A DNA stretch of 64,000 nt, taken from Candidatus Thiocaldithrix dubininis. GTDB taxonomy: Bacteria > Pseudomonadota > Gammaproteobacteria > Thiotrichales > Thiotrichaceae. How positions within the stretch are numbered: position 1 is the stretch's first letter; every line of letters starts with the position of its first letter. Both the position numbers and the translations under genes were made by a program. This document shows positions 18,733-27,121 of this stretch, piece after piece. Under the pieces are notes generated by a model that saw only the letters and a program-made list of their open reading frames with translations, had not been told where the DNA came from and ran no database searches. The stretch is from the NCBI GenBank assembly GCA_029972135.1, contig CP124755.1, positions 1,674,001 through 1,738,000 of the forward strand, written 5' to 3'.

Positions 18733-20745
18733 ATGCGCCGCAAATTAGCCCTAAGCTTGATCTGTCACTTGCTGTTAACCGCCTGTGGCACGGATAACGC
18801 CAGCTCTACTAATCCGCCGCCGTCAACGCCCGAACCGGGCAGAGGCTTAATAGGCAGTCGGGCGAACCCTGTGTTATTTCGCAATCCTTATCCGCAAATT
18901 CCCGCGCAATGCTATATCGAAACCTCACACGGCACACAAAACGCCTGTCAATATTGCCACACCAACGCGCCTTATCAGGCAGGTTTAGGCAATAACAATC
19001 CACAAGCCGGTTTGGAAGCACGCATTGGTAATTTGCAATTGGAATACGCCTTTGCACCGTATGACAACACTGCCCCCTTAGCCACGATTAATCATTGGCA
19101 GAACACACTACAACCCGAAGCGTTACGCCAGGCCGTGCTTAGTTTAGGCATCGACAGTACACACTGGGATATGCAGACTTATATTCGGCAAGACAACTGG
19201 CAAGCCGCCTTTCAACAACGCCCTGCTAGCCCGACTACGTGGGATGCCGGTTTACCGTCTGAGTGGCGTTTATTCCCCGGCTTAGACCCTGCTGATTTAC
19301 CCGCCAAGTCCGATGGTTTTGTACGCAGCGTGCAGGCTAAAAATGGCATTTTCCAAGATGAACAAACTTGGATCACCGGCTGGCGGGCGATTAATTTTAT
19401 GCCTTATGGCATTTTCACCCCCATGACAGGCTCAGTCTCCGGCATTTATATACGCTTACCGCAACCCTTTATGCAGCGCGAGGACGGTAGCTTTGATTTA
19501 AACCTGTATGCGCAAAACTTAGATTTATTAGAACGGGCGATTCAAGGGCGTTTATTGGCAACGGATCCTACGCATTACGTAGGTAAAGCGCAAACGGTCG
19601 CTGTCCAACAAGGTTTATATCCCTTGGGGACAGAATTTGCACACCCCTTGCATTATGTGGATGTACAAGCCGATGGGCGTGATACAAGTATTAGCCCCTT
19701 TCCGGGCACCCGTAGCCGCCGCGTTAAAGAAGTGCGTTATATGTATAAAGCCCAAGATTGGTTTCCCGAACAACATCGCCCCAGCGAAAAAACTGAAGGC
19801 ACGGGTATTTATGGCAATGACAGCCAAGGCTGGGTGGATAATGGCGCGGGTTGGTTGTTGGCGGGCTTTATCGAAGACAAAAATGGCGCGTTACGCCCAC
19901 AAACCCGCGAAGAAATGACGCAATGTATTGGTTGTCACTCAGGGATTCAACGCACCGAATTCCCGACCTTTACTTCTGGCACAGGCAATACCATTGATAG
20001 CACTTGGGCGTTTCCGCGTAAATTCGACGGTCAACTTGGTTGGCAAGAAATGAATTATCTAGCGTATCAAGCCAATCCCCACGCCAGCCCCAACACAACC
20101 CCCGGTCAAGCAGGGCAAGGTGATGCACATAACCGCCAATTAGGCAAAGGTGAATTAGCCTATTTCTTGGAAACGGTGGTAGGCGTGAGTTTATACGGCG
20201 ATATGCCCGCCTCGATTGAGGATTGGTTAACGCGTACCATTCGCCAAGCCAGTGGTTATACGGCGGACTGGGTTGCCATTAATCGCCAAACACCGGCAAG
20301 CTTTCAACAGTCGCAAGCCGTGCGCCAACGCTTATTGCGCGAATTGACCGCCAAAAAAGCTTATTTAAGCGCGCAAGGCTGGGTACAAGGCGAATTATTA
20401 TACCCGCCCCAACAAGCCGCATTAGCCGCCGCCGCACGTTATCGGCAAGTGGTGGTTACACAGCGTTATCATTTAGGCAAAGATGTGTTTGCCGAAACAC
20501 CCCTTAGCTATCGGCATTATCGTTTGCCCAGTGAAGCTCTATCTAAGTTAGATGGAACACCGTATCAAACAGGGGAAGTGATTACAGAACGCCCGATTGA
20601 AAATGACGATCCAAGCAGTTTGACTTATCGGGCTGGCAATAGCGCGACCTTGATTGAGGCTAGCCGTCCTTATCCACAAGGCAATTATAACCCTGACTAT
20701 TTGCCGTTATTGAGTGCGCCCCTGCACTACGAGACGATACCCTGA
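18733..20745 (+). CDS. Dihaem cytochrome c lipoprotein, unknown role
   Basis: The 670-residue protein starts MRRKLALSLICHLLLTACGTD, a lipoprotein signal with lipobox LTAC. Two haem c sites are visible: CQYCH near residue 73 and CIGCH near residue 399. Between and after them is a long globular region rich in Trp and Tyr, with no family I recognise. It follows phoX by one terminator and has its own short upstream region, so coregulation with phoX is possible but not shown. A periplasmic or outer-membrane electron-transfer or oxidoreductase role is an inference from the haems. Confidence 0.75.
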   Translation: MRRKLALSLICHLLLTACGTDNASSTNPPPSTPEPGRGLIGSRANPVLFRNPYPQIPAQCYIETSHGTQNACQYCHTNAPYQAGLGNNNPQAGLEARIGNLQLEYAFAPYDNTAPLATINHWQNTLQPEALRQAVLSLGIDSTHWDMQTYIRQDNWQAAFQQRPASPTTWDAGLPSEWRLFPGLDPADLPAKSDGFVRSVQAKNGIFQDEQTWITGWRAINFMPYGIFTPMTGSVSGIYIRLPQPFMQREDGSFDLNLYAQNLDLLERAIQGRLLATDPTHYVGKAQTVAVQQGLYPLGTEFAHPLHYVDVQADGRDTSISPFPGTRSRRVKEVRYMYKAQDWFPEQHRPSEKTEGTGIYGNDSQGWVDNGAGWLLAGFIEDKNGALRPQTREEMTQCIGCHSGIQRTEFPTFTSGTGNTIDSTWAFPRKFDGQLGWQEMNYLAYQANPHASPNTTPGQAGQGDAHNRQLGKGELAYFLETVVGVSLYGDMPASIEDWLTRTIRQASGYTADWVAINRQTPASFQQSQAVRQRLLRELTAKKAYLSAQGWVQGELLYPPQQAALAAAARYRQVVVTQRYHLGKDVFAETPLSYRHYRLPSEALSKLDGTPYQTGEVITERPIENDDPSSLTYRAGNSATLIEASRPYPQGNYNPDYLPLLSAPLHYETIP

Positions 20746-20913
20746 CGACCGCTTATTTTGGGCAGAATCTAAAACTTAGTGGAGGTCTGCGTGACCTAGA
20801 CCCCATATCCTTAAAATAAACAGCTTTGTCGTAAGCCTAACGCAAGTCTGCTCTGCGCTGATTACAATTTTTCTGGAATAAAACCACTAATACCCCAAAG
20901 CAGAGACATTAAA

Positions 20914-21294
20914 ATGAGTAATACAATACAAAATAAACCGACTTGTATCACGGCGCAGGATATACGCCAGTTAGCCCAACAGGGGCAAACTCGCGCCCTC
21001 AATGCTAGAAATTTTGCGAACGGCAATTTAGAAAATAATAAACCTGCTATTAGTAATTTAGCGGAACGCTTGGCAAATTCAGTAGTAGCAGGTCGGCAAA
21101 CAGCCACCCAACCAGACCCCGTGTTAGCCGGTGGTAAACCTGTACGCCCCCAAGAACCTGTCATTGCGGGAGGTAAGCCAGTTAATCCACCCATTCTTAG
21201 CGGTATGATGCCACCGCCACCTAAATCGATTGAACCGCCTGTACTGGCAGGTATGGTCGCACCGCAACCGCCTGTTAATACGCCAACTTGCTAA
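20914..21294 (+). CDS. Pro-rich repeat peptide, possible precursor
   Basis: The 126-residue protein has two parts. Residues 1-64 are helical and polar (CITAQDIRQLAQQGQTRAL, then AISNLAERLANSVVAG). The C-terminal part carries four degenerate repeats: PVLAGGKPV, PVIAGGKPV, PILSGMMPP and PVLAGMVAP. The protein ends in Cys. There is no signal peptide. A leader followed by repeated short cores looks like a modified-peptide (RiPP) precursor, but no maturation enzyme is next to it. The gene is 11 bp before the cysteine-rich protein at 21306, so the two probably form one operon. The family is not recognised. Confidence 0.6.
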   Translation: MSNTIQNKPTCITAQDIRQLAQQGQTRALNARNFANGNLENNKPAISNLAERLANSVVAGRQTATQPDPVLAGGKPVRPQEPVIAGGKPVNPPILSGMMPPPPKSIEPPVLAGMVAPQPPVNTPTC

Positions 21295-21305
21295 GGACTG
21301 TTGTT

Positions 21306-21731
21306 ATGTCCACTGAAGCCAATATACTTTGTCCCAGTGCTAATCATAAAGAACCCGACGCTGTATTATTTGCTGTCGTTGGCGGCACAGCCGAACGCCC
21401 CGAAGTTGCTTATTTGGATGAAACCCAAGCCATTACTGATGAAATTTTAGCAATGGCGGGTTCAGTTGACCCGACGGAAGTATTTCGCTTTGCTGCACCC
21501 TGTGCAAAAACGGGGTGTCAGCATTTCAATGGTGAACAAGCCCGCTGTCAACTCGCGGCAAAAGTCGTCCAACTCGTACCCATTGCGGTTAATAAATTAG
21601 CGCCCTGTGCGATTCGTAGCACTTGTCGTTGGTGGCAGCAAGAAGGTGTCGCCGGTTGTCAACGTTGTCCGCAAGTGGTGACGTTGAATTATGCACCCAG
21701 CGATAGCATGCGCGAAGCGGCTACGGTTTAA
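21306..21731 (+). CDS. Small eight-cysteine protein, possibly FeS or zinc binding
   Basis: The protein is 141 residues from ATG 21306, which has AAGGA upstream. Eight cysteines lie at positions 9, 66, 71, 81, 101, 107, 118 and 121. The clusters APCAKTGCQHF, LAPCAIRSTCRWWQQEGVAGC and QRCPQVV look like iron-sulphur or zinc ligands. The N-terminal part (AVLFAVVGGTAERPEVAYLDE) is probably a small beta domain. There is no signal peptide, so it is cytoplasmic. Tight linkage to the repeat peptide suggests a partner or maturation role, which is untested. I cannot name the family. Confidence 0.65.
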   Translation: MSTEANILCPSANHKEPDAVLFAVVGGTAERPEVAYLDETQAITDEILAMAGSVDPTEVFRFAAPCAKTGCQHFNGEQARCQLAAKVVQLVPIAVNKLAPCAIRSTCRWWQQEGVAGCQRCPQVVTLNYAPSDSMREAATV

Positions 21732-21893
21732 GCAAAGTAGCGCCCTTGGGTTTGCGGGGTCGATTGTTTTTCATCACTTAAGCGGTTTTCATGCCATGCT
21801 GATGCACATTCCAACAATAAGCCTATGTGTTTTTGGCAGAGTGCGCCTGCTCTGACTACGCTTAAAAATTATCAAAACCCGAGGCATAGGCTC

Positions 21894-22712
21894 ATGATGC
21901 AAAGCACCGTTGTTCAGTTAAATAATGGCATGTTTTTACCCCGCATCGGATTAGGTGTGTATCAAATCCCAGCCAACGCTACCCAACAAGCGGTTACGCA
22001 AGCTATTGATATGGGCTATCGACACATTGATACCGCGACGTTATATGGCAATGAAGCAGGCGTGGGGCAAGCGGTTAGGCAAAGTTATATTCCCCGCGCT
22101 GAAATCGTGGTAACCACTAAATTATGGAATCAAGATCAAGGCTACGATAAAACGCTCAGAGCGTTTGAACAAAGTCGGCGGTTATTGGGCTTGGATGTAG
22201 TGGATTTGTATTTATTACATTGGCCTGTGCCGCGTTTACGCCTTGCTTCGTGGCAAGCCTTAGAAACCTTGTACCAAGAAGGCAAAGTACGCGCTATTGG
22301 GGTAAGTAATTTTATGATTCCGCATTTGCAAGAGTTATTTGCCCATGCCACGATTATGCCCGCCGTGAATCAAATTGAAGTGCACCCTTTCTTTCAACAA
22401 CGTGAAGTACGGGCATTTTGCCAGAAACATAACATTGTGGTCGAAGCCTATAGCCCGTTAGCCAAAGCAGAGCGTTTAAAGCATCCCGTGATTCAACGCA
22501 TTGCACATGAGCATAAGATTCAAGCCGCGCAAGTCATGCTGGCTTGGGGCTTACAACACGGGTTGGTAGTACTGCCAAAATCCTCACATAAAGCCCGTCA
22601 ACAAGCCAATTTGGAGTCAATTAATATCCGCTTAAGCCCCGCTGATATGCAAGCCTTGGATAATTTAGATGAGGGATTTGTGACGGATTGGGACCCACGG
22701 TTTGCGCCTTAA
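21894..22712 (+). CDS. Aldo/keto reductase (AKR5-like)
   Basis: The 272-residue TIM-barrel oxidoreductase starts at ATG 21894, the second half of a longer open frame, with GAGG 9 bp upstream. The family motifs are clear: GLGVYQIP, DMGYRHIDTATLYGNE (Asp and Tyr of the tetrad), TTKLWNQDQ (Lys), DLYLLHWPVP (His), AIGVSNFM and VLPKSSHKARQQANL (NADPH binding). It resembles 2,5-diketo-gluconate reductase/YafB-type enzymes that reduce aldehydes and ketones. There is no obvious operon partner. Confidence 0.93.
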   Translation: MMQSTVVQLNNGMFLPRIGLGVYQIPANATQQAVTQAIDMGYRHIDTATLYGNEAGVGQAVRQSYIPRAEIVVTTKLWNQDQGYDKTLRAFEQSRRLLGLDVVDLYLLHWPVPRLRLASWQALETLYQEGKVRAIGVSNFMIPHLQELFAHATIMPAVNQIEVHPFFQQREVRAFCQKHNIVVEAYSPLAKAERLKHPVIQRIAHEHKIQAAQVMLAWGLQHGLVVLPKSSHKARQQANLESINIRLSPADMQALDNLDEGFVTDWDPRFAP

Positions 22713-22914
22713 GTTTAAGACTTCATGATATTTTTTATTAATGCCTATATTAGAATTCATAGATGATCCAATTATAACCCTTCTCATAACGCTTATCGCT
22801 TTTTTGAGGTAATGCGCTGCTGAATTTATTTAAGTGAAAGGGCGATTTAAATTAACTCAGTTAAATAAAAACAGTTGATTTATTTATTAATTTTAATAAT
22901 CAATAGGTGCTCTT

Positions 22915-23496
22915 ATGTCATGTTCCATTAATGCATATCAAACTAATAATATGCCGTCTTCAGGTACGCCTGAAAACCAAGGTATGAATACCTCCAATAA
23001 TACTAATAATTTATTCGAGAATTTACCTAACGCAAACCAACTATTTCAGCAAGTTACTACTATTTTAAGTAATATGATAAATACGTTGATTGCAAACACA
23101 GTTGGCACTAATCCAAACCCTGCAACTAAATCCAGTGCGGCATCCCATCAAACACACGCTGCGCAAGCGGATAATACGGACAATACCCGTTTAAGCGCTG
23201 TAACCAATCCTAATCCCAGTGAGCAACTGCATTCGGTAAACCCGATTCATTTAGCAGCACAGGGCACGGCAGCGGAAAACCAAGCCGGTGCTAGCAGCGC
23301 GGCGCTAAGTATGGCAAGCCCTAGCGCAAATAGTGATACCCCTGTTTCAATCAACCCCAGTCACACGCTTGCCATGAGCGTTGCTCCTTCACAAGCAAGT
23401 GCACCGAATGCTGATAGCAATATTTCCCTCAGTGCAGCCATGCCCAGCGTTGACAATAGCATTACCTCGGTTGACCCTAATCATTTAATCGCATAG
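22915..23496 (+). CDS. Low-complexity Asn/Ser/Ala-rich protein
   Basis: The 193-residue protein is dominated by N, S, A, P and T, with few hydrophobic stretches and no signal peptide. Three similar tags repeat toward the end: HSVNPIHLAAQG, VSINPSHTLAMS and TSVDPNHLIA (C-terminus). AGGTG lies just before the ATG, and a strong hairpin follows the stop, so it is a complete transcription unit. It may be a disordered secreted or surface protein, or a second repeat-peptide gene like that at 20914. Function unknown. Confidence 0.55.
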   Translation: MSCSINAYQTNNMPSSGTPENQGMNTSNNTNNLFENLPNANQLFQQVTTILSNMINTLIANTVGTNPNPATKSSAASHQTHAAQADNTDNTRLSAVTNPNPSEQLHSVNPIHLAAQGTAAENQAGASSAALSMASPSANSDTPVSINPSHTLAMSVAPSQASAPNADSNISLSAAMPSVDNSITSVDPNHLIA

Positions 23497-23511
23497 TTAG
23501 CTAGGCTAAGC

Positions 23512-23543
23512 GCCCGCTGTTAATTCATATTTAGACAGCGGGC
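23512..23543. terminator. Terminator hairpin between convergent genes
   Basis: GCCCGCTGT (23512-23520) pairs perfectly with ACAGCGGGC (23535-23543). It lies between the stop codons of genes at 22915 (+) and 23554 (-), so it can serve both directions. The T-run is weak. Confidence 0.65.
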
Positions 23544-23553
23544 TTAAACAAAC

Positions 23554-24963
23554 TTATAAGGATTGTAAAAAACGAATTAAGGCAGTGCGCTCGGTTTTAG
23601 ACATTGCCAACACGTTTTGTTTCGCGGGTTCTGCCTCACCCCCGTGCCACAAAATAGCTTCTAATAAATTACGCGCACGGCCATCGTGCAAATAACGTGT
23701 GTGTCCATTGACGGTTTCGATTAAACCGATTCCCCATAACGGCGCGGTACGCCATTCGCTACCTGTCGCTAAAAAGTCGGGGCGTTGATCGCTTAAGCCT
23801 TCTCCCATATCGTGTAACAATAAATCTGTATAAGGTTGAATGCTTTGTTGTTCTAATTCGGGAAAACCGTCTTTTTTGCCGGTTTTAAAACTGGCTATAT
23901 GGCAACTAATACACCCCGCTTTATTGAACAACAACTGCCCTTGCACGACCTGCGGCTCGTTTAAGTCACGGCGGGCAGGCACAGCTAACAAAGAGGCGTA
24001 AAACACCACCTTTGCCAAAATCTCATCACTAATTTCCGGTTTGCCACCGTCAGGGGCTTTGAGGCAATCGGCTTGTGTAGCACTGCAATTTTGCTCAGGA
24101 AACAGGGAGGAAGTAATCCCAATATCGCCTTGAAATGCGCCTGCGGATTGCTGTTCGACCGTCGGCTGATTGGCTTTCCAACCAAAGCGGCCTAATACCG
24201 TTTTTTGCTGTTTTACATCCCAGACTTGATTGGCACGCCCCGAAATACCGTCTTTATTCTGATCCTCAGCATCAACATTTGCCAAAATAGCCGCTTCGGG
24301 TATAGCCTCTAATAAACCTAAGCCAATCATAACAGGCGCAACACGGATTGAAGTTTGCAGTTCTGGGTGAAAATCCCCGTATTGCGGCTTATCCAGATGC
24401 AAGTGGGGTTTCATTAAGGTATAGGTTTCCCCATCCTTAAACTGTCCTTTCAATTCCGTATAAGTAAAACGTGGTGTGGCTTCGCCTTGCAAACCGGGGA
24501 TCGCAGAAGGTTGTAATTGATTACCATAATGCGGTTCAGGCACAACCCCAAACTTAGTCACTAAATCTGCATCCGCTTTGCTTTTTGCCGGAATGCTCAG
24601 GCGAATTAATAAAGAAACCGACGCATCTTTATCACTTAATGGCAATTGCCCCTTACCCCCTTTCACATGGCAACCTTGGCAAGTATTGGTATTAAATAAA
24701 GGGCCTAAACCCTCGCGTGCAGGTGTTGTGGACGGTGCAGCAACCCAAGGCTGTTGAAAAAAGGCATTACCCACCAGAAAAGCCTCACGCTTGGCAACAC
24801 GCATATTGGGCGCAGGTAAGGAAAAAGCATGGCTAGTCTGGTCGTTTACCGTGGTCGCACCACCTGCCAACCCGAAAACCGTGTTGGCTTGCCCCCTGTC
24901 GTCAGCCTGTGCGGCATAAGCTAAGCCTAATAACAGAGCAATAGCTAGTTTAAGTTGCAGCAC
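23554..24963 (-). CDS. Dihaem oxidoreductase, DUF1111 family
   Basis: The 469-residue exported protein has signal peptide LKLAIALLLGLAYAAQA. Two CXXCH haem sites are CQGCH (around residue 95) and CISCH (around residue 351). The family pattern is clear: GPLFNTNTCQGCHVKGGKG, ISGRANQVWD, GRFGWKANQPT, then LLLHDMGEGLSD, SEWRTAPLWGIGL and YLHDGRARNLLEAILWHGGEA. DUF1111 proteins are periplasmic putative peroxidases, often next to iron-acquisition genes, and here the iron region begins right after it. The substrate is unknown. Confidence 0.9.
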   Translation of the reverse strand: MLQLKLAIALLLGLAYAAQADDRGQANTVFGLAGGATTVNDQTSHAFSLPAPNMRVAKREAFLVGNAFFQQPWVAAPSTTPAREGLGPLFNTNTCQGCHVKGGKGQLPLSDKDASVSLLIRLSIPAKSKADADLVTKFGVVPEPHYGNQLQPSAIPGLQGEATPRFTYTELKGQFKDGETYTLMKPHLHLDKPQYGDFHPELQTSIRVAPVMIGLGLLEAIPEAAILANVDAEDQNKDGISGRANQVWDVKQQKTVLGRFGWKANQPTVEQQSAGAFQGDIGITSSLFPEQNCSATQADCLKAPDGGKPEISDEILAKVVFYASLLAVPARRDLNEPQVVQGQLLFNKAGCISCHIASFKTGKKDGFPELEQQSIQPYTDLLLHDMGEGLSDQRPDFLATGSEWRTAPLWGIGLIETVNGHTRYLHDGRARNLLEAILWHGGEAEPAKQNVLAMSKTERTALIRFLQSL

Positions 24964-25048
24964 CTTACTCTCACTGACTAGTTAAATAGGGCTGCTATTA
25001 GAGCAGTCTGTTTAGGTGTGTTCAAGCTGGCTAACGTTTGTAAAACCA

Positions 25049-25075
25049 TAAAAAAAGGAATCCGAAGATTCCTTT
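25049..25075 (-). terminator. Intrinsic terminator after the gene at 25171
   Basis: On the minus strand AAAGGAATC-TTCG-GATTCCTTT is a perfect 9-bp stem with a UUCG tetraloop, followed by further Ts (seven in a row). It lies 96 bp past the stop of the minus-strand gene. Confidence 0.9.
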
Positions 25076-25170
25076 ATTGACTCAAAATACCTAACAGAGG
25101 AGATAGGATAGGATCGAATTGATTAACATTTTAGTAATACTAAGTTCGATTAAGTTGCACACATATAGAA

Positions 25171-25485
25171 CTATAAACAAACTTGAAAGGGTAGAATTTT
25201 AGCCGTAAGTCGAGACGGTAGTGATGCTCCTTTTTTACTCGTCACCCACTGCGACACTTGGTCATACAGTTGTTGTGAGCAATGTTTTAGAAGCAAACAC
25301 TTCACTAAATCTTGTAACGCATGAGGTTCATTACTGCATAAATCTTGTAGACAAAAATCACCTTGATCTAAACAAGCCTGCACACTATTTTTGTCAAAAA
25401 ATGCAATTCTTTCACCGGTTTGCTTATTGTGCAAACTTACAAAAGGTTCAGGGCGATTTAGCCAAGCATTCACATAAAACGTCAT
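25171..25485 (-). CDS. Small protein of unknown function, Fur-linked
   Basis: The protein is 104 residues from ATG 25485 (MTFYVNAWLNRPEPFVSLHN), which has GAAGGAG nine bases upstream. Notable parts are GERIAFFDKNSVQACLDQG, a leucine-rich helix LQDLVKCLLLKHCSQQLYDQVSQW, and a basic C-terminus. No signal peptide or membrane segment is present. It is divergent from bfd across a gap with two Fur boxes, so it is probably iron-repressed. I do not recognise the family. Confidence 0.7.
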   Translation of the reverse strand: MTFYVNAWLNRPEPFVSLHNKQTGERIAFFDKNSVQACLDQGDFCLQDLCSNEPHALQDLVKCLLLKHCSQQLYDQVSQWVTSKKGASLPSRLTAKILPFQVCL

Positions 25486-25552
25486 GGTTTTAAGCTCCTT
25501 CATCTACAATATCTGGCTTTGGCTATTCTTGAAGTTAGCTAAGCGTTATTTA

Positions 25553-25571
25553 TTAAATGATAATCATTATC
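25553..25571. promoter_or_regulatory. Fur box
   Basis: TTAAATGATAATCATTATC matches 16 of 19 bases of the Fur consensus GATAATGATAATCATTATC. It lies in the divergent gap between the gene at 25171 and bfd. Confidence 0.9.
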
Positions 25572-25603
25572 ATAAAAGAAAGCAAGCGTTATTTCGCAAA
25601 AAA

Positions 25604-25622
25604 TTAAATGAGAATCACTTGT
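25604..25622 (+). promoter_or_regulatory. Second, weaker Fur-like site
   Basis: TTAAATGAGAATCACTTGT matches 11 of 19 bases of the Fur consensus, with the core AATGAGAATCA intact. It lies about 50 bp downstream of the first site, toward bfd. Confidence 0.5.
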
Positions 25623-25684
25623 ATTTAATGGGTAATACCCCTATTATTAGCTTACTTGAGAAATATTATCGTTTAGGTAGGGTT

Positions 25685-25894
25685 ATGTACGTTTGTATTT
25701 GCCATTCAGTGACAGATAAAGCGATTAAAAAATGCGTGCGCCAAGGTCATGATACCTTGGAAGCCATCCAATGCGAGTTAAAAGTTGGTACTTGCTGTGG
25801 TCGTTGCAAACCACATGCACAAGAAGTTATCGAGGAAGCGTTGAAACCTAAATTTTTCTCCCTGGACTTATTAGGGCAAGAGGCTTTCGCATGA
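25685..25894 (+). CDS. bfd: Bacterioferritin-associated ferredoxin Bfd
   Basis: The protein is 69 residues from ATG 25685. The Bfd [2Fe-2S] ligands are present: MYVCICHSVTD with C4 and C6, and VGTCCGRCKPHAQEV with the second pair. Bfd supplies electrons to reduce and release iron stored in bacterioferritin. Two bacterioferritin genes lie 10 kb downstream at 36149-37097. Fur boxes upstream indicate expression under iron shortage. Its stop overlaps the next ATG (25891), so the two are coupled. Confidence 0.95.
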   Translation: MYVCICHSVTDKAIKKCVRQGHDTLEAIQCELKVGTCCGRCKPHAQEVIEEALKPKFFSLDLLGQEAFA

Positions 25895-26076
25895 AAGCAA
25901 AAGCGGCTGAACCGGCAGAGCTTCCCTGTATTAACTTAGATGATTGGATGCAGGGCTTCAAAAAAATCATGTTAAAACATGGCACGCGCCCTTATTTTCT
26001 GACAATTACCCGCAAAGGCAACTTAATTTTAACCGCTGCCGCCGATGTGCCTAATCCTCAGAGCGACAAGGATTAG
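25891..26076 (+). CDS. hemP: HemP-like small protein
   Basis: The 61-residue protein ends with IMLKHGTRPYFLTITRKGNLILTA, close to the HemP/HmuP pattern H-G-x-x-Y-x-L-x-x-T-R-x-G-K-L-I-L-T-K. The length is right for the family. HemP proteins are small Fur-controlled factors linked to haem uptake gene activation in several proteobacteria. The start overlaps bfd (ATGA), so it shares the Fur-controlled promoter. It has an N-terminal extension and lacks the usual final lysine. Confidence 0.75.
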   Translation: MKAKAAEPAELPCINLDDWMQGFKKIMLKHGTRPYFLTITRKGNLILTAAADVPNPQSDKD

Positions 26077-26086
26077 GCTGTCATTG

Positions 26087-27121
26087 TTATTTAAGCAATA
26101 ACCCTTGGTGCAGTTCTAACTGAAACTGCACAGGGTTATTCTGCAACACAGGTTGCACGGCATAAGCATGAATACGTTCTGTATCAGGCAATTGCAGCGT
26201 TAATAAATAGTTCTCCCCCCGAAACACACAACTTACAACACCTGCCTGATAATTTCCGGTTGGTGTTATGTGTACCTGCTGTGGACGAATTAATAAATGC
26301 GCCGTATCCCCGCGTTGAAAGTGTATCGCCTGCGGATGGGTCACTGTACCCAAAGCGGTTTTTATCTGTGTTTCATCTACGATTTCGGCTTTAATCAACG
26401 AACCTTGCCCAATAAAATCCGCCACAAACCGATTACTGGGTTGTTCATATAACACTTGAGCACTTTCCCATTGCTGCAAACGCCCCGCTTGCATCACGGC
26501 GATTTTATCCGCCATTGCAAAGGCTTCGTGCTGGTCATGAGTTACCAATAAGGCAGTGGTTTGGGTTTGTTTTAAGATAGCGCGAACTTCCTGCGCTAAA
26601 CTTTCCCGCAAACTAATATCCTGACTGGCAAAGGGTTCATCCAATAATAATAGGCGGGGGTTGGGAGCAAGGGCGCGAGCTAAGGCAATGCGCTGCTGTT
26701 GACCGCCGGATAATTCATGCGGATAACGCTTCGCAAAGGCTGGCAAACTCACTAGATCCAGCAAGGCTTGTACACGGGCTTGCTGTTGTGCTTTGCTTTG
26801 CTGGCGAATACCAAAAGCAATATTTTGTGCCACGCTTAAATGTGGAAATAAGGCATAATCCTGAAAGACTACCCCAATTTGCCGCTGTTCGGGCGCTTGG
26901 GTATATGTAGGTTTGCTGAGTACCGTATCTTGTAATTTAATTTGCCCTTGCGTTAGCGGTTCAAATCCAGCAATCGCTCGTAATAAAGTAGTTTTGCCAC
27001 AACCACTAGGACCTAATAAACAACCCAATTGCCCTTGCGCCAAACTGAGCGAAAAATCCTGAACAATCGTATTATGTTGATACGCAATGGCGACTTGCTG
27101 TAATTCTAAATAAGTATTCAT
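26087..27121 (-). CDS. fbpC: Ferric-iron ABC transporter ATPase FbpC
   Basis: The 344-residue ATPase has Walker A GPSGCGKTTLLRAIAG, Q-loop VFQDYALFPHLSV, signature LSGGQQQRIALARAL, and Walker B LLLLDEPFASQD. A C-terminal regulatory TOBE-like part follows from about residue 245. Its ATG overlaps the end of fbpB. It powers uptake of iron delivered by FbpA, whose gene is at 34917 on the other strand. Confidence 0.92.
   Translation of the reverse strand: MNTYLELQQVAIAYQHNTIVQDFSLSLAQGQLGCLLGPSGCGKTTLLRAIAGFEPLTQGQIKLQDTVLSKPTYTQAPEQRQIGVVFQDYALFPHLSVAQNIAFGIRQQSKAQQQARVQALLDLVSLPAFAKRYPHELSGGQQQRIALARALAPNPRLLLLDEPFASQDISLRESLAQEVRAILKQTQTTALLVTHDQHEAFAMADKIAVMQAGRLQQWESAQVLYEQPSNRFVADFIGQGSLIKAEIVDETQIKTALGTVTHPQAIHFQRGDTAHLLIRPQQVHITPTGNYQAGVVSCVFRGENYLLTLQLPDTERIHAYAVQPVLQNNPVQFQLELHQGLLLK

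Noticed and set aside
20746..20913. Riboswitch or terminator after the dihaem lipoprotein gene
   Set aside because: GGTCT and AGACC can form a 5-bp stem, but the loop is long, there is no T-run and no conserved core.
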